The notes under the pieces: generated by a model
The model's database searches: none
What the model saw: only the letters and a program-made list of their open reading frames with translations
What the model was told of the DNA's origin: nothing
Source of the DNA: Semisulcospira habei
Lineage: Eukaryota; Mollusca; Gastropoda; Semisulcospiridae
DNA: 64,000 nucleotides
Assembly: GCA_036245525.1 (NCBI GenBank)
Contig: BTPG01000005.1
Span: 183,450,691 to 183,514,690 of the forward strand
Reading direction: 5' to 3'
Made by a program: the position numbers and the translations under genes
Part shown: in pieces, positions 54,189 to 64,000 of the stretch
Layout: each line of letters starts with the position of its first letter
Numbering within the stretch: the first letter of the stretch is position 1

Positions 54189-55804
54189 TTAAGTTTTGTC
54201 TAGATGTTTCAGCAGCTTGGTCTTGTAAGTTTTAAGCGATGGCGCGGCTCTAACATCCGCAGGAATAGAGTTCCATAACTTTGCACCAGAATAGGACAAT
54301 GACGACCTATAAATGTCCAGTCGAGGCATCGGTACAACAAGATTGTTCTCTGGTGTTCGACTGGACCTCGTATGAGCAAAGTGGAACAAACTATTGAGAT
54401 AGGCTGGTGTTTCTGAGAGGGTGATTTTGCGCATGAGCACCAACTTATTATACATAAACTGTTTTTCAAGTGGCAAAATGTCTAACAGCTTGAACTTATT
54501 GTCAGTACTAATGACTTCTGAGGGTCGGTCAACAATGAGTTTAATGGCTCTTCTGTGGAGCGAGTTCAGACTTTTTAAATTAGCATCGCTACTACCGTCC
54601 CAAATAGATGAGGAATAGTCCAAATGTGACTGAATATGGGCATAGTAGAAGAGTTTCCTTGTTGGCTCATAAGCGAAATGTCTCAATTTCGACAGGAGGA
54701 ATACATTTTTAGATACTATTTTACACAGTTTAGTAATGTGGCCTTGCTAGCACAACGTCTAAGTTGATTCCAAGCACGCGTTGTTCTCTGACTTGCTCCA
54801 CAGGCTGGCCGTTAAGTGTCAGTTGAAGGGGAGGGGGGGGTTCAACTGATGCTTTTGCCGTGTGGTAATCAGCATGCATTTGGTTTTAGTGGGATTAGGT
54901 ATCATGGCGTTATTTCTGCACCATTCAGATACCTCATTTAAACTGTCCTGGAGAATCTTCACCATACATGTTACGTCTGATGACGAAACGTCCAGTGTTC
55001 CATCGTCTGCAAAAAGACCGCAAGTTACACTGGAGTCAGATATATGTAATGGAAGGTCGTTTATGAAGACAGAGAACAATAATGGACCAATAATCGATCC
55101 CTGTGGTACTCCGTGCTCTATCACCCCCTCAGGTGAGTTTTTACCATTCACGTAGACATACTGCGTACGCCCATGCAGATATGACGTAAGGAAGGCAAGT
55201 GTGTCTGCGCTTAGTTGATAGATATTAAGTTTTTGAACTAAAGTTTTATGATTGACGAGGTCAAATGCTTTTGAAAGGTCCAAAAATACTGCTCCAGTCA
55301 TTTGACTGCTATTTATGGCTGTAAGCCATCTGTCAACTATGTGTACCAATGCTGTATGACATGTGTGTTTCCGCCGAAAGCCAGATTGTAATAGATGTAT
55401 GCGTTTGTGTTTTTCTGTGTGAATGTGTCTTTCTATCGGTTTCGACAGTGTTGACAGTAGCGAAATGGGCCTGAACTTGTTAGGGTCGGCAAGGTCTTTC
55501 GTTTTAGGTAGTGGGATCACTTTGGCTGTTTTTAGAGAAGATGGAAATATCCCCTGCTTTATGCAAAGGTTGTATATATATGTCAAGGTATCTATAATAT
55601 ACGGTAGGGCCATTTTCAGAACTGAGCTACTAATACCATCATGGCCAGAAGTACGTTTGTTCTTCAAGTACGAGATGGATTTTCCCACGTCGTATATCGT
55701 TAACAGGGGAATGCTGAATGACGTATCAGGGTCCAGCCGCTCTGCACAAAACGTCTTTAGCTTTTCTGACACAGCTGAAGACTGACCAGAATATGTATTT
55801 TTTA
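54189..55804 (-). pseudogene. CR1/jockey-like LINE (family D) reverse transcriptase, 3' part
   Basis: Minus-strand RT with KFRPISLLSTLSKPIERHIH, SGFRRKHTCHTALVHIVDRW, AVFLDLSKAFDLVNHKTLVQ, HGVPQGSIIGPLLFSVFIND and CGLFADDGTLDVSS (catalytic FADD), 366 codons open to 54819; after a break at about 54700-54820 the C-terminal domain FYYAHIQSHLDYSSSIWDGS runs to 54189. The upstream part lies at 57763-58005, beyond an inserted LINE. Confidence 0.88.
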
Positions 55805-55812
55805 GCAAAGTC

Positions 55813-57743
55813 CCCTGCGAAGCGCGAATGGCCGGGCACTCCTCACAGATAATACCTCCATCTTGAACCGCTGGTCGGAGTACTTTCAGAGCCTCTTCAG
55901 CGCTGAGCGCACTGTTCAAGAAGCAGTCGTCCTACAAGTCCCACAACTCCCAGTAAAGGTTGAATTGGACGAACCGCCCACCGCTGAAGAGACCCTCACA
56001 GCCATCCACCAGCTCAAGAGTGGCAAAGCAGCAGGCATTGATGGAATACCGCCAGAGATCTGGAAACATGGAGGCACAGCACTGCACAACAAGCTCCATG
56101 ACCTCTTTCTCTGCTGCTGGGAGGAAGGAACACTACCAAAGGATCTCCGTGATGCTGTCGTTATCACCCTGTACAAGAACAAAGGCGAGAAGTCTGACTG
56201 TTCCAACTATCGGGGAATCACCCTGCTGTCCATTGCTGGGAAAATTCTTGCAAGGCTGCTCCTGAATCGGCTGGTACCTGCCATCGCTGAAGACCACCTC
56301 CCAGAGGACCAGTGTGGCTTCAGAGCAAACAGGAGCACCACCGATATGGTCTTTGTGCTAAGACAGCTTCAGGAGAAGTGCCGCGAGCAGAACAAAGGGC
56401 TGTACGTAACGTTTGTCGATCTAACAAAAGCGTTCGACACTGTGAGCAGGCAAGGCATGTGGCAGATCCTGGAGCGACTTGGCTGTCCCCCAAAGTTCCT
56501 CAGCATGATTGTCCAGCTACACGAGGACCAGCAAGGCCAGGTCAGACTCAACAATGACCTCTCAGAACCATTCCCTATTCTCAACGGCGTAAAGCAGGGC
56601 TGCGTGCTGGCACCGACCCTCTTCACCATCTTTTTTAGCATGATGTTGAAGCAGGCCACAGTGGACCTCGATGATGACGATGCAGTGTACATCAGGTATC
56701 GTCTCGATGGCAGCCTGTTCAACCTCAGACGACTGCAGGCCCACACGAAAACCCTAGACCAACTGATTTGCGAGCTGCTTTTTGCTGATGACGCTGCCCT
56801 CGTTGCACACACAGAGAGAGCCCTGCAGCGCATCACGTCCTGCTTCGCAGACGCTGCCCAGCTCTTTGGACTCGAGGTCAGTCTGAAAAAGACAGAGGTC
56901 CTCCATCAGCCGGCACCCAAGACAGTGTATCGCCCTCCTCACATCACCATTGGCGAGTCTGAAGTAAAGTCAGTGCACCAGTTTACTTACCTTGGCTGCA
57001 TTATCACGTCGGACGCCAAGCTGGACAAGGAGCTTGACAGCAGGCTGGCAAAAGCGAACAGCGCTTTCGGGCGACTTTTCAAGCGGGTGTGGCACAATCA
57101 ACAGCTGAAAACAGGCACCAAGATCAGCGTGTACAGAGCTGTGGTCCTCACTACCCTGCTGTATGGTTCCGAGTCCTGGGCCCTCTACCGCAGCCAACTA
57201 CGACTCCTCGAACGCTTCCACCAGTGCTGCCCGCGCACCATCCTAGGCATTCACTGGAGTGACTATGTCACCAAAGTCGAGGTCCTTGAACAGGCTGAAA
57301 CTGTGAGCATCGAGGCTTTGCTGCTGCGGACACAGCTCCGCTGGGCGGGGCATGTCTCCAGGATGGAGGATCATCGCCTACCAAAGATCACCCTGTTCGG
57401 CGAGCTTGCTACTGGACACCGTGACAGAGGGGCACCAAAGAAGAGATACAAAGACTGTCTCAAGAAGTCACTTAGTGCCTGCCAAATCGACCACCACCAG
57501 TGGTCTTCGCTTGCTGTGGACCGTGACACCTGGCGCTCCACCATTTACAAGGCAGCTGTCTCCTTTGAGGACTCTCGCAGAGCTAGCCTTAAGGACAAGC
57601 GGCTCAGGAGAAAAAACAGAGATGCCGCAACTCAGAACCCTGGCCATACCTCCCCCTGCAGCCACTACGGTCGAACCTGCCTGTCCCGGATTGGCCTCCG
57701 CAGCCACGAACAAGCCTGCAGACGTCGTGGGCAACTCTTATAA
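55813..57743 (+). CDS. Family E LINE reverse transcriptase, uninterrupted but 5'-truncated ORF
   Basis: Open for over 640 codons to TAA 57741-57743. Order: LKSGKAAGIDGIPPEIWKHG, NYRGITLLSIAGKILARLLL, CGFRANRSTTDMVFVLRQLQ, VTFVDLTKAFDTVSRQGMWQ, NGVKQGCVLAPTLFTIFF, LLFADDAALVAHT (catalytic FADD), HQFTYLGCIITSDAKLD, RWAGHVSRMEDHRLPK, and a C-terminal finger CSHYGRTCLSRIGLRSHEQAC. The finger's second metal Cys (CxxC) is Tyr here. The endonuclease is missing, so it cannot move by itself, but absence of stops suggests a young copy. Confidence 0.88.
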
Positions 57744-57754
57744 AATCTTCGTTC
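55813..57754 (+). mobile_element. LINE (RTE-like, family E) inserted in family D
   Basis: Flanked by GCAAAGTC at 55805-55812 and 57755-57762. 5'-truncated within the linker/RT; the 3' end follows the stop codon by only about 11 bp and has no simple-repeat tail. Confidence 0.88.
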
Positions 57755-57762
57755 GCAAAGTC

Positions 57763-58005
57763 AAGCCAAGACTGGCAGCCGAGAGGAAATGCTGATTCAA
57801 GGTATCAGCTGATAACTGTGTACATTGTGCGGTATTTTTGGACCTCGTAAAAGCATTGATCGCTCGCCACACAGATGCGACATCTTTCTTTCCGTTCTTA
57901 AGACGGTGAAAAAGTGACCTTTGAGCTTTCCTCACTAAATGTTTAACATGGTTTCTTTGCCTTCGATAAGCTACAAAATCCTTCTTTCTTTTATAGTCAT
58001 CCATC
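57763..58005 (-). pseudogene. Family D LINE, upstream linker part
   Basis: YKRKKDFVAYRRQRNHVKHL, RKAQRSLFHRLKNGKKDVAS and LSADTLNQHFLSAA read on the minus strand and join the downstream part across the inserted family E LINE. Confidence 0.82.
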
Positions 58006-58250
58006 CACCTGGAACACTCTCTCTCCGTTGGAAACACTCTCTCGCCTCTTTCCAGTCCGCCCTCAAAACTCACCTATTTAAACAGTTCTAGCACTATAAC
58101 ATCACCACACTCCCCACCCCAAGCTGACTGTCGTAATGTATTCGTGGTACGTGAACCATTGTCAAAAGCGTGCGCATGTGTGCGCGAGTTGTGAGTGCAC
58201 GCTTAGAGTTATAATTATTATAAGATAAATACCGTAATTATTATTATATC
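58006..58250 (+). mobile_element. LINE family A 3' fragment
   Basis: STWNTL..LSVGNTL-like end, LKTHLFKQF-like stop, then GCGAGTTGTGAGTGCACGCT and AATACCGTAATTATTATT. Confidence 0.82.
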
Positions 58251-58752
58251 ACATGCCGCTCACCAATGACGAGCTAGGCACAAATTCACGCACCCACAGC
58301 AGAAATCTCGTGCGCTGTAAGGCCAGGACTGAGGTACCAGCATGAGGTAAATCACAATACTGCAACGTAAATCGCTGACCTAACTCCAGTGACAAAACCA
58401 TGGATACTACATTACATTAAATATAGGTCAGTGGACAAAACGCATCAATCAATACAGATTTTCCTCGGAGACAGGTTGTCACTGGTTATCCGGCCTTCAT
58501 TTTCGTTGTTGCACACCTACGTCCATTCAGAAATGAAAATAATGTGTGCAACAACCAAAGCAAACGTATTCAGATTCCCCTTTAAACTACTGTCACCAGT
58601 GATGTCAAACTGAGCACGTTCTCGTTCCCCTCGTACTGGGCAGCCATGTCAGTCAGTGTAACGGGCAGTAACAGAGTGTAGTAAATTGCACAATTCCAGG
58701 GCGGGGGAGGGGGGGGGGGGGGGGGCAGATTTCTACACATCTAGATTTGTAT
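58251..58752. other. Gene-free stretch with G tract
   Basis: G-only tract at about 58701-58725; no gene. Confidence 0.5.
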
Positions 58753-58966
58753 TTTAACCATTTCAGCCCCAAGGTCCCATTTCTCAAATTGTGGAGCTGT
58801 TGCCGAATGACTATGTACCAGTTTCAGGAGACTGATTGACCATGATAATTCAAGGGTAGTGCCAGATTAGCTTGGCGCCTGCAGGTGCCAAGCTAATCTG
58901 GCACTACCCTTGAATTATCATGGTCAATCAATCTCCTGCTGTAGGGATACGGGGCTAAATGGTAAA
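58753..58966. mobile_element. TTAA-type hairpin MITE, copy i (best preserved)
   Basis: TTAACCATTTCAGCCCCAAG and GGGGCTAAATGGTAA ends; inner arms GACCATGATAATTCAAGGGT and AGTGCCAGATTAGCTTGGCG pair over about 85 bp. Confidence 0.85.
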
Positions 58967-59332
58967 AATCGAAAGATGTGTCTCATGCTTGTAAGATTCT
59001 TTATTTGCATGTACTGGGTTTTCACACACACTACACACCTAAACATGCACACACACCATGTTCTAGCCATTTATTTATGATCATTTGTCTGCACATCAAC
59101 TGACACCGACACAGATGAATATCTTGAAACAGAAAATTGCATCATTATGTCCTGATATTACATGTGTACATTCAACAAATCCTGAAGGAATGAGTGCTGG
59201 CCTGTGAATTTGGACCTCATAGCTTTTCTTGCCGCAAAGTGCAAATTAACCACACAACACACAATTATGAACATGGGTGCAGTGCACAGTCAGAAATCAA
59301 AATAACTACATGGGTACTGTAAATCAATTGCA

Positions 59333-59538
59333 TCTAACCCAATGCCCCATTTCCCATATTGTGGAGGCGTCGCCATACGAATATGTACCAGCTGCAGGAG
59401 ATGGATTGACCATGATAATTTAAGGGTAGTGCCAGATTAGCTTGGCACCTGATGGCGCCAAGCTAATCTGACACTGCCCTTAAATTATCATGGTCAATCC
59501 ATCTCATGCTGTAGGGACTCGGGGCTAAATGGGTTAAC
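59333..59538. mobile_element. TTAA-type hairpin MITE, copy j
   Basis: CTAACCCAATGCCCCAT ... GGGGCTAAATGGGTTAA. Confidence 0.82.
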
Positions 59539-59540
59539 AA

Positions 59541-59745
59541 ACTGTATTTTTAAGTTCAAGTTGAAAGCTCAGTTGAAAACTCACTTCTTCCAGCTCGCTT
59601 TTCCTCAGTCGTAGATCCGTGGTCCTGTTGTATTTATTTGTATTGGTTCATATCGTCTGTGTCATGTTTGAATGCCGTGTGTTAGCGCAATGAATTTTTG
59701 CCACAAAAAGATTTTGCGCTATACAAGAACCATTTATTATTATTA
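59541..59745 (+). mobile_element. LINE 3' tail fragment
   Basis: KTHFFQLAFPQS-like coding end, then TTTTGCGCTATACAAGAACC and ATT units. Confidence 0.6.
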
Positions 59746-60650
59746 TTATTTTGATGAATGACAAAAGTAGAATAAGATACCAACATGTGCATGATATGGT
59801 GATGAGAGTTTGCGCATCAAGCGACCAACACCGACCCAAACAATAACTCATCATTTATTTGCACTACATTCCAAGGGACACTGGCTAGCTTTGGTGATCT
59901 GCTTCAGGGAGGGAGGTAACCAATGTGATTTAATGGTTCAAACGATGTTATTCTGACTGGAATTTTTCTCTCTACGCAAAATCTTTTACTGAACTGTAAA
60001 ATAAAGTCTCAACTGTCACTGCAAATTGTGTCAGCTGCATGCTTATGGCACCCACATAGAAGGCAAATAACAACAAAAATATAACATACCTTAGCCTGTA
60101 TAGCATGCAACTTAAAACTGTACTCTGTATTGCCGTTCCATCCTATACACAAAGATGTACCCACAAAAACTAAATTTACAGTACCATTTCAAACAGACAT
60201 ACATAACAAACGTTGACGGACACAAAAAAAAAACTCCGCAAAGTAATTCCGAAGTAAGTAAATCCCAATGGCCCCTCCATACAAAAGCAAAAGAAAAATG
60301 CACGCAAACACAAAAATATGCCAGCAATTGAAAATGCACTTGTGAAAAATTTCAGTGGAAATATTACGAGTTGTTAAGAGATTCCGTCCCAGTGCAAACA
60401 ATACTGACCCCAGCAGACATTTCAACATATGCACAACTCCACCCCCTGGTGCATACAGTCAGCTGTACTGTACAGGTTTCAGTGGAATCATGCATGAGGG
60501 GGTTATATACAAATATGTTGCTGATATAGCGTATTGCAATTCCCAAACTTTCTCATCCCCCTTGGTTGCTGACAGCCAAAGGGTTAACTTTTTGAAAAAC
60601 AGCTGAAACATTCTTGTAAACTAATCAGACTTCACAAGCATAACTGTGTG
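59746..60650. other. Gene-free stretch
   Basis: Only a right half of the second TTAA hairpin family (AGCCAAAGGGTTAA, 60576-60589) was recognised. Confidence 0.45.
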
Positions 60651-60858
60651 TTTAACCCATCTAACCTCACGGCCATGTTTCTAAATTCTGGAGGTGTCAT
60701 GTAACGACTAAATACTAGTTGCAGGAGATGGATCAAGACCATGGTCCTTTAAGGGTAGTGCCAGATTAACTTGGCGCCTGATGGCGCCAAGCTAATGTGG
60801 CACTACCCTGAAATGATTACGGTCGTTCCATCTCCTGCTGAAGTGTCTTGGGGCTAAA
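60651..60858. mobile_element. TTAA-type hairpin MITE, copy k
   Basis: TTTAACCCATCTAACC ... TTGGGGCTAAAA; core GCCAGATTAACTTGGCGCCT and inverse. Confidence 0.8.
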
Positions 60859-61980
60859 AAAAAGAACAGTTCTTTCCCTTTCATTCTATGAAAAACTGAT
60901 TGATTGTACCCTGCACAACATATTAAGAGTGACAAAACAGGAAACATAGTCATGATAACAATATACATAACCTTTCCCAATCAAAATAAACAATTTCACA
61001 GTAGTGTTAATACTCTCTGAATGTTCAGTCGTTCAACAGATGTGCCGCTGAGAATCAACACAACAAATACTATCCATGTGTGCCAACAGAACAATATCTA
61101 TTAGAAGTAGTGTGTGTGCGCATTTTTGAATGGTGACTTTATAGATTGTTTATAAAGTGCATTGTATTTTGTTTTTAATACTTTTTATAAATTGCGTTTT
61201 TGTAATTAGTTATTATTGTACAATTAGTTTTTTTTAAGTGCCTAGAGCTCTAATCCGAGGTTAGGCGCTATACAAGTACTCATTATTATTATTAATTCAA
61301 ATGCACTGTGTAACTGCTGAACACAATTTATTATTTTGTAAGTACTGTTTTTACTACACACATACACTTAACACATCGATGGGGTTCGCAACCTCATAAG
61401 TAACAAAAGAAATGTCACTTACAGGGCTACATGTGAACGCGACTGATATGGCAACAGAAGAAAGGGTACAGCGATTTTCACAACGCAAATTTATTTTGAC
61501 AAAAATGTCAGTCTTGCATAGCCGTCTAAAATGGTAATCCCTGAAGAAAATCGTATTTTTGACGAGAAATAATGAAGGGCTTTAGAGATGCAAGGTTTTC
61601 TTATGGAATAAATGCCCACTTAGCTACAGTAAATAAGCCCTGATGGCAAGGAGCCAGTAGAAAGTGTGAGCCTAGTCCTGCACCAGCCACTAAGCAAGGC
61701 GCTGTGCTACGGCGGAGCGCCTTGCTTAGTGCCTTGCACAGGACTAAGCTCACTCACCCAAACGTCCCACGACTGTGAAATCGGTTTGGCCTACAGACAT
61801 TTTTACACTGTTTCATAGTTAAGTACAGATCCTTTACGTGAATGACTTACCATGTGTTACTAGAAAATTGGAAAATATTACAAACAGACTTCTCGTGCTG
61901 TACGGAGCAGAAACACAAAGAAATTGATGCAGACAGAGCCACTAGGAAACGTACCTTTCAAAAAAAAAAGCACAATGACA
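60859..61980. other. Gene-free stretch with LINE tail and inverted repeat
   Basis: A LINE/SINE tail at about 61135-61293 (GTGCCTAGAGCTCTAATCCG, TAGGCGCTATACAAGTACTC, ATT units). See also the inverted repeat at 61668. Confidence 0.5.
61668..61756. repeat. Inverted repeat, GAGCTTAGTCCTG family, copy 2
   Basis: GAGCCTAGTCCTGCACCAGC, CACTAAGCAAGGCGC and inverse GCGCCTTGCTTAGTGCC, GGACTAAGCTCACTCA. Confidence 0.75.
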
Positions 61981-62228
61981 TTAACCCTTTTAGCCCCAAA
62001 GTCCCATTTCTCAAATTTTGTAGTTTTGCCCAACGACCATGTTCCAGTTGTAGGAGATGGATTGATCATGATAATTCAAGGGTAGTGGCAGATGAGCTTG
62101 GCGCCTGAAGGCGCCAAGCTCATCTGGCACTACCCTTGAATTTAAGGCGCCAAGCTCATCTGGCACTACCCTTGAATTATCATGATCAATCCATCTCCTG
62201 CTGCAGGGTCCCAGGGCTAAATGAGTTA
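61981..62228. mobile_element. TTAA-type hairpin MITE, copy l, with duplicated right arm
   Basis: TTAACCCTTTTAGCCCCAAA ... GGGCTAAATGAGTTAA. The segment GGCGCCAAGCTCATCTGGCA + CTACCCTTGAATT occurs twice in tandem (about 62107 and 62145), giving three arms. Confidence 0.85.
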
Positions 62229-62967
62229 AACTAACATAAAATTTCAATTCTCTAACAAATTTGCTATGGTAGAACCTGTTTGGAGCCACCACCTGTCTTG
62301 CAAAGAGAAAAGTGGTCTTCAAAGACAGGCACTGTCCACTGTGGGAACCACCAGCTGCCGAGAGAGGAGATATGGCCGAAGCCCGCCACTCTACAAGAGA
62401 AACTGTACGGGCCTGTGGAGGTGCTACAAAAGACCCCAGATTTCATTTTGAGAGCCAAACTCCAAGTGTGACAGCATTCGAGAAGAAGAAGAAGACAGGC
62501 ACTGTCCCAAGAGAAGTCTTGAATGGCAAAAAGGGCCATCCGTCATTTAAAGACCACAGTTTTTTTTAGGCGTTGTAGCCACATAAACGAGGGTCTTTAA
62601 CGGCAGGTGATCTGTCATAAGGGTGGTCACGCAAACCAGGTTCTGTTGTCCACGAAGGAAACAGCAATTTTCAACACGCATTTGAGTATAATACAAACTG
62701 CCAGAGGTGAAACGGTACACCGATTACTGCTAACATTGCTACGGCCATGGCACTAAAACATGTCAAGTTTATAATAGAGCACCATACATCAGCTTTTAAC
62801 ACTTCTACATCAAAACGTGTCCTTTCCACGCACCTGTACACGTCAGCTTGCCAGTTCACAATCAACTCTACACATCATCTCACTACGTCAAAACATTTAC
62901 CCTTCAGGTACAACAGCTGGAGATGAACGAATCTGAAGACACTGAAATCATAAGCCTTACACTGCTT
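62229..62967. other. Gene-free stretch
   Basis: Open frames at 62266-62570 show no domain; local duplication of GACAGGCACTGTCC (62322, 62493). Confidence 0.4.
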
Positions 62968-63048
62968 ACTCTGGGTGTCGGGAGTGATTTTGGTCACGGT
63001 GGTTCCTGCTGGAATCACCTCGACCAAAATCGCTACGGACATCCACTG
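62968..63048. repeat. Hairpin with GATTTTGGTC arms
   Basis: AGTGATTTTGGTCACGGTGG and inverse CACCTCGACCAAAATCGCT around TTCCTGCTGGAA. Confidence 0.6.
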
Positions 63049-63359
63049 GGTACACAATGAGTTCAAATGCAGATTAATAGTTGACCTTGAATGTTGTTTT
63101 AAATCTGATGAGTAGTGGTAGAAGGGGGGAAGGAGAGGGGAGGAAATTTGGGGTGGAAAGTGTGTGTGTTGGGGTGGGGGGGTGCTGATATGAAGTACTT
63201 TGGGCAAGTGCTTGTGGGAATGGGGTGGAATGGAGCAGAGTAGGGTATAAAGTAACATCTTCAAGTTTTCAGTTGATCGTCACCATGTATCACTTTTTAA
63301 TATACACATCTCTGCAACAAATTCAAAATTCCGACTGATGCTTACAATAAAGATATCAA

Positions 63360-64000
63360 AAATTCATTTTTCTTTAAAAGGTATTTTTTCGAAAAATACT
63401 TACCGATGACATGACTGAATGGAAGTGTCTACTACTTACTCATTCTAGCCTAAGAGCCAGTTGTGTAAAAACACAACCCGGGAGGCACTCGGGGAACCCC
63501 GAGGGGACCAAGAGTTGTCTCCCTATACCCACCACCCGGAAGCCGGGTACCCATAATCCCTCAGTCAGGATACTTAGCGCACCAGCGGCAAGCGGGGCAG
63601 GTGGGAGGGTCGTTTGAGTCATGTCATCGGTAAGTATTTTTCGAAAAAATACCTTTTAAAGAAAAATGAATTTGTTTCTTCAAAAACATTACCGATGACA
63701 TGACTGAATGGAAGAATTGCGAAGAGGAGGTGGGTGCCGCGCTCCAGCACACCTTAGGGCCCAATGGCCGTCCTCCCTAACGCAAACTCCCGACGACCCT
63801 AGGTAGGTGAATACCTACGGCGCTGAGGCGCCAGGAGGGAGTAGTGCCCCCCGCAAAACGCCCCCAGCAGAGCGAGGAGTCTCGCTGGCCTGGCAGAACT
63901 CTGCGATTGCAGAGGGCGAAGTCATCCCGCCCGCCAGCCTCCAGTAGCCACGAAGTGTAAGACCGAACAGTCCCTGACGAATGTGACGTTCGAGGCCATG
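63360..64000 (-). mobile_element. 3' end of another DIRS-like element, runs out of the window
   Basis: Same layout as 6115-7081 with different sequence: arms TTTAAAAGGTATTTTTTCGA (63376) and inverse TCGAAAAAATACCTTTTAAA (63638), and ACCGATGACATGACTGAATG three times or its inverse (63402, 63619, 63690). The minus-strand frame at 63880-64000 shows NVTFVRDCSV and GGWRAG, equivalent to the NCSVKDIVTAVGWRA region of the recombinase at 6.7 kb. Confidence 0.72.

Overview
This is animal nuclear DNA dominated by mobile elements. TATA-type polymerase III genes, rRNA and tRNA were not seen. The mix of CAAT-tailed SINE-like insertions, ATT-tailed LINEs, DIRS-type elements, TTAA-flanked hairpin MITEs and a Maverick/Polinton points to a lophotrochozoan, most likely a marine gastropod mollusc; that assignment is an inference from repeat style, not from a species-diagnostic gene. 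The only plausible host gene is an ERICH1-like gene seen as two exons on the minus strand (35.7-37.2 kb).

The centrepiece is a 16.8-kb Maverick/Polinton (7287-24063). It has 248-bp terminal inverted repeats and a clean 6-bp target duplication (CCTGTA). On the minus strand it carries, from the left, three genes at 9.4-11.7 kb (a membrane protein, an unrecognised protein, and a possible minor capsid protein), a coiled-coil/membrane protein at 13.4-14.6 kb, and, from 21.3 to 23.8 kb, an integrase followed by four small proteins (three membrane proteins and one soluble). On the plus strand it carries a Pro-rich membrane-anchored protein, a double-jelly-roll major capsid-type protein, a packaging ATPase, an orphan gene, and a protein-primed family-B DNA polymerase with an embedded endonuclease VII-like zinc domain. 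Together these give replication (polymerase), integration (integrase, TIRs), and virion assembly (capsid, ATPase, membrane proteins); no adenain-type protease was found. The element is decaying: three near-identical ~380-bp SINE-like insertions, each with its own target duplication, sit inside three plus-strand genes, a fourth short fragment cuts off a C-terminal membrane anchor, the ATPase has one in-frame stop, and four single-base frame breaks occur, three of them in A-runs.

Left flank (1-7280): hairpin MITEs of two families, a larger TIR element at about 1.5-2.1 kb, and the 3' end of a DIRS-like tyrosine-recombinase retroelement (6.1-7.1 kb). Right of the Maverick: a 1.6-kb fold-back element (24516-26107) with opposed C and G tracts, then a GC-rich decayed DIRS-like retroelement on the minus strand (26.96-32.7 kb) that was itself hit by a LINE. 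At 33.3-35.3 kb a ~38-bp minisatellite is split by a 5'-truncated LINE.

From 39.4 to 47.3 kb lies one APE-type LINE broken by three nested insertions (a 1.9-kb LTR-like element with an internal tandem array, a 312-bp palindromic insert, and a 2.2-kb second LINE). From 47.9 to 50.4 kb is another LINE on the minus strand; 50.6-53.5 kb is microsatellite-rich. At 54.2-58.0 kb a minus-strand CR1/jockey-like LINE is split by a 1.94-kb LINE with an uninterrupted reverse-transcriptase ORF and an 8-bp target duplication. The last 6 kb contain more TTAA-flanked hairpin MITEs and, at the very end, another DIRS-like 3' terminus that runs out of the window.
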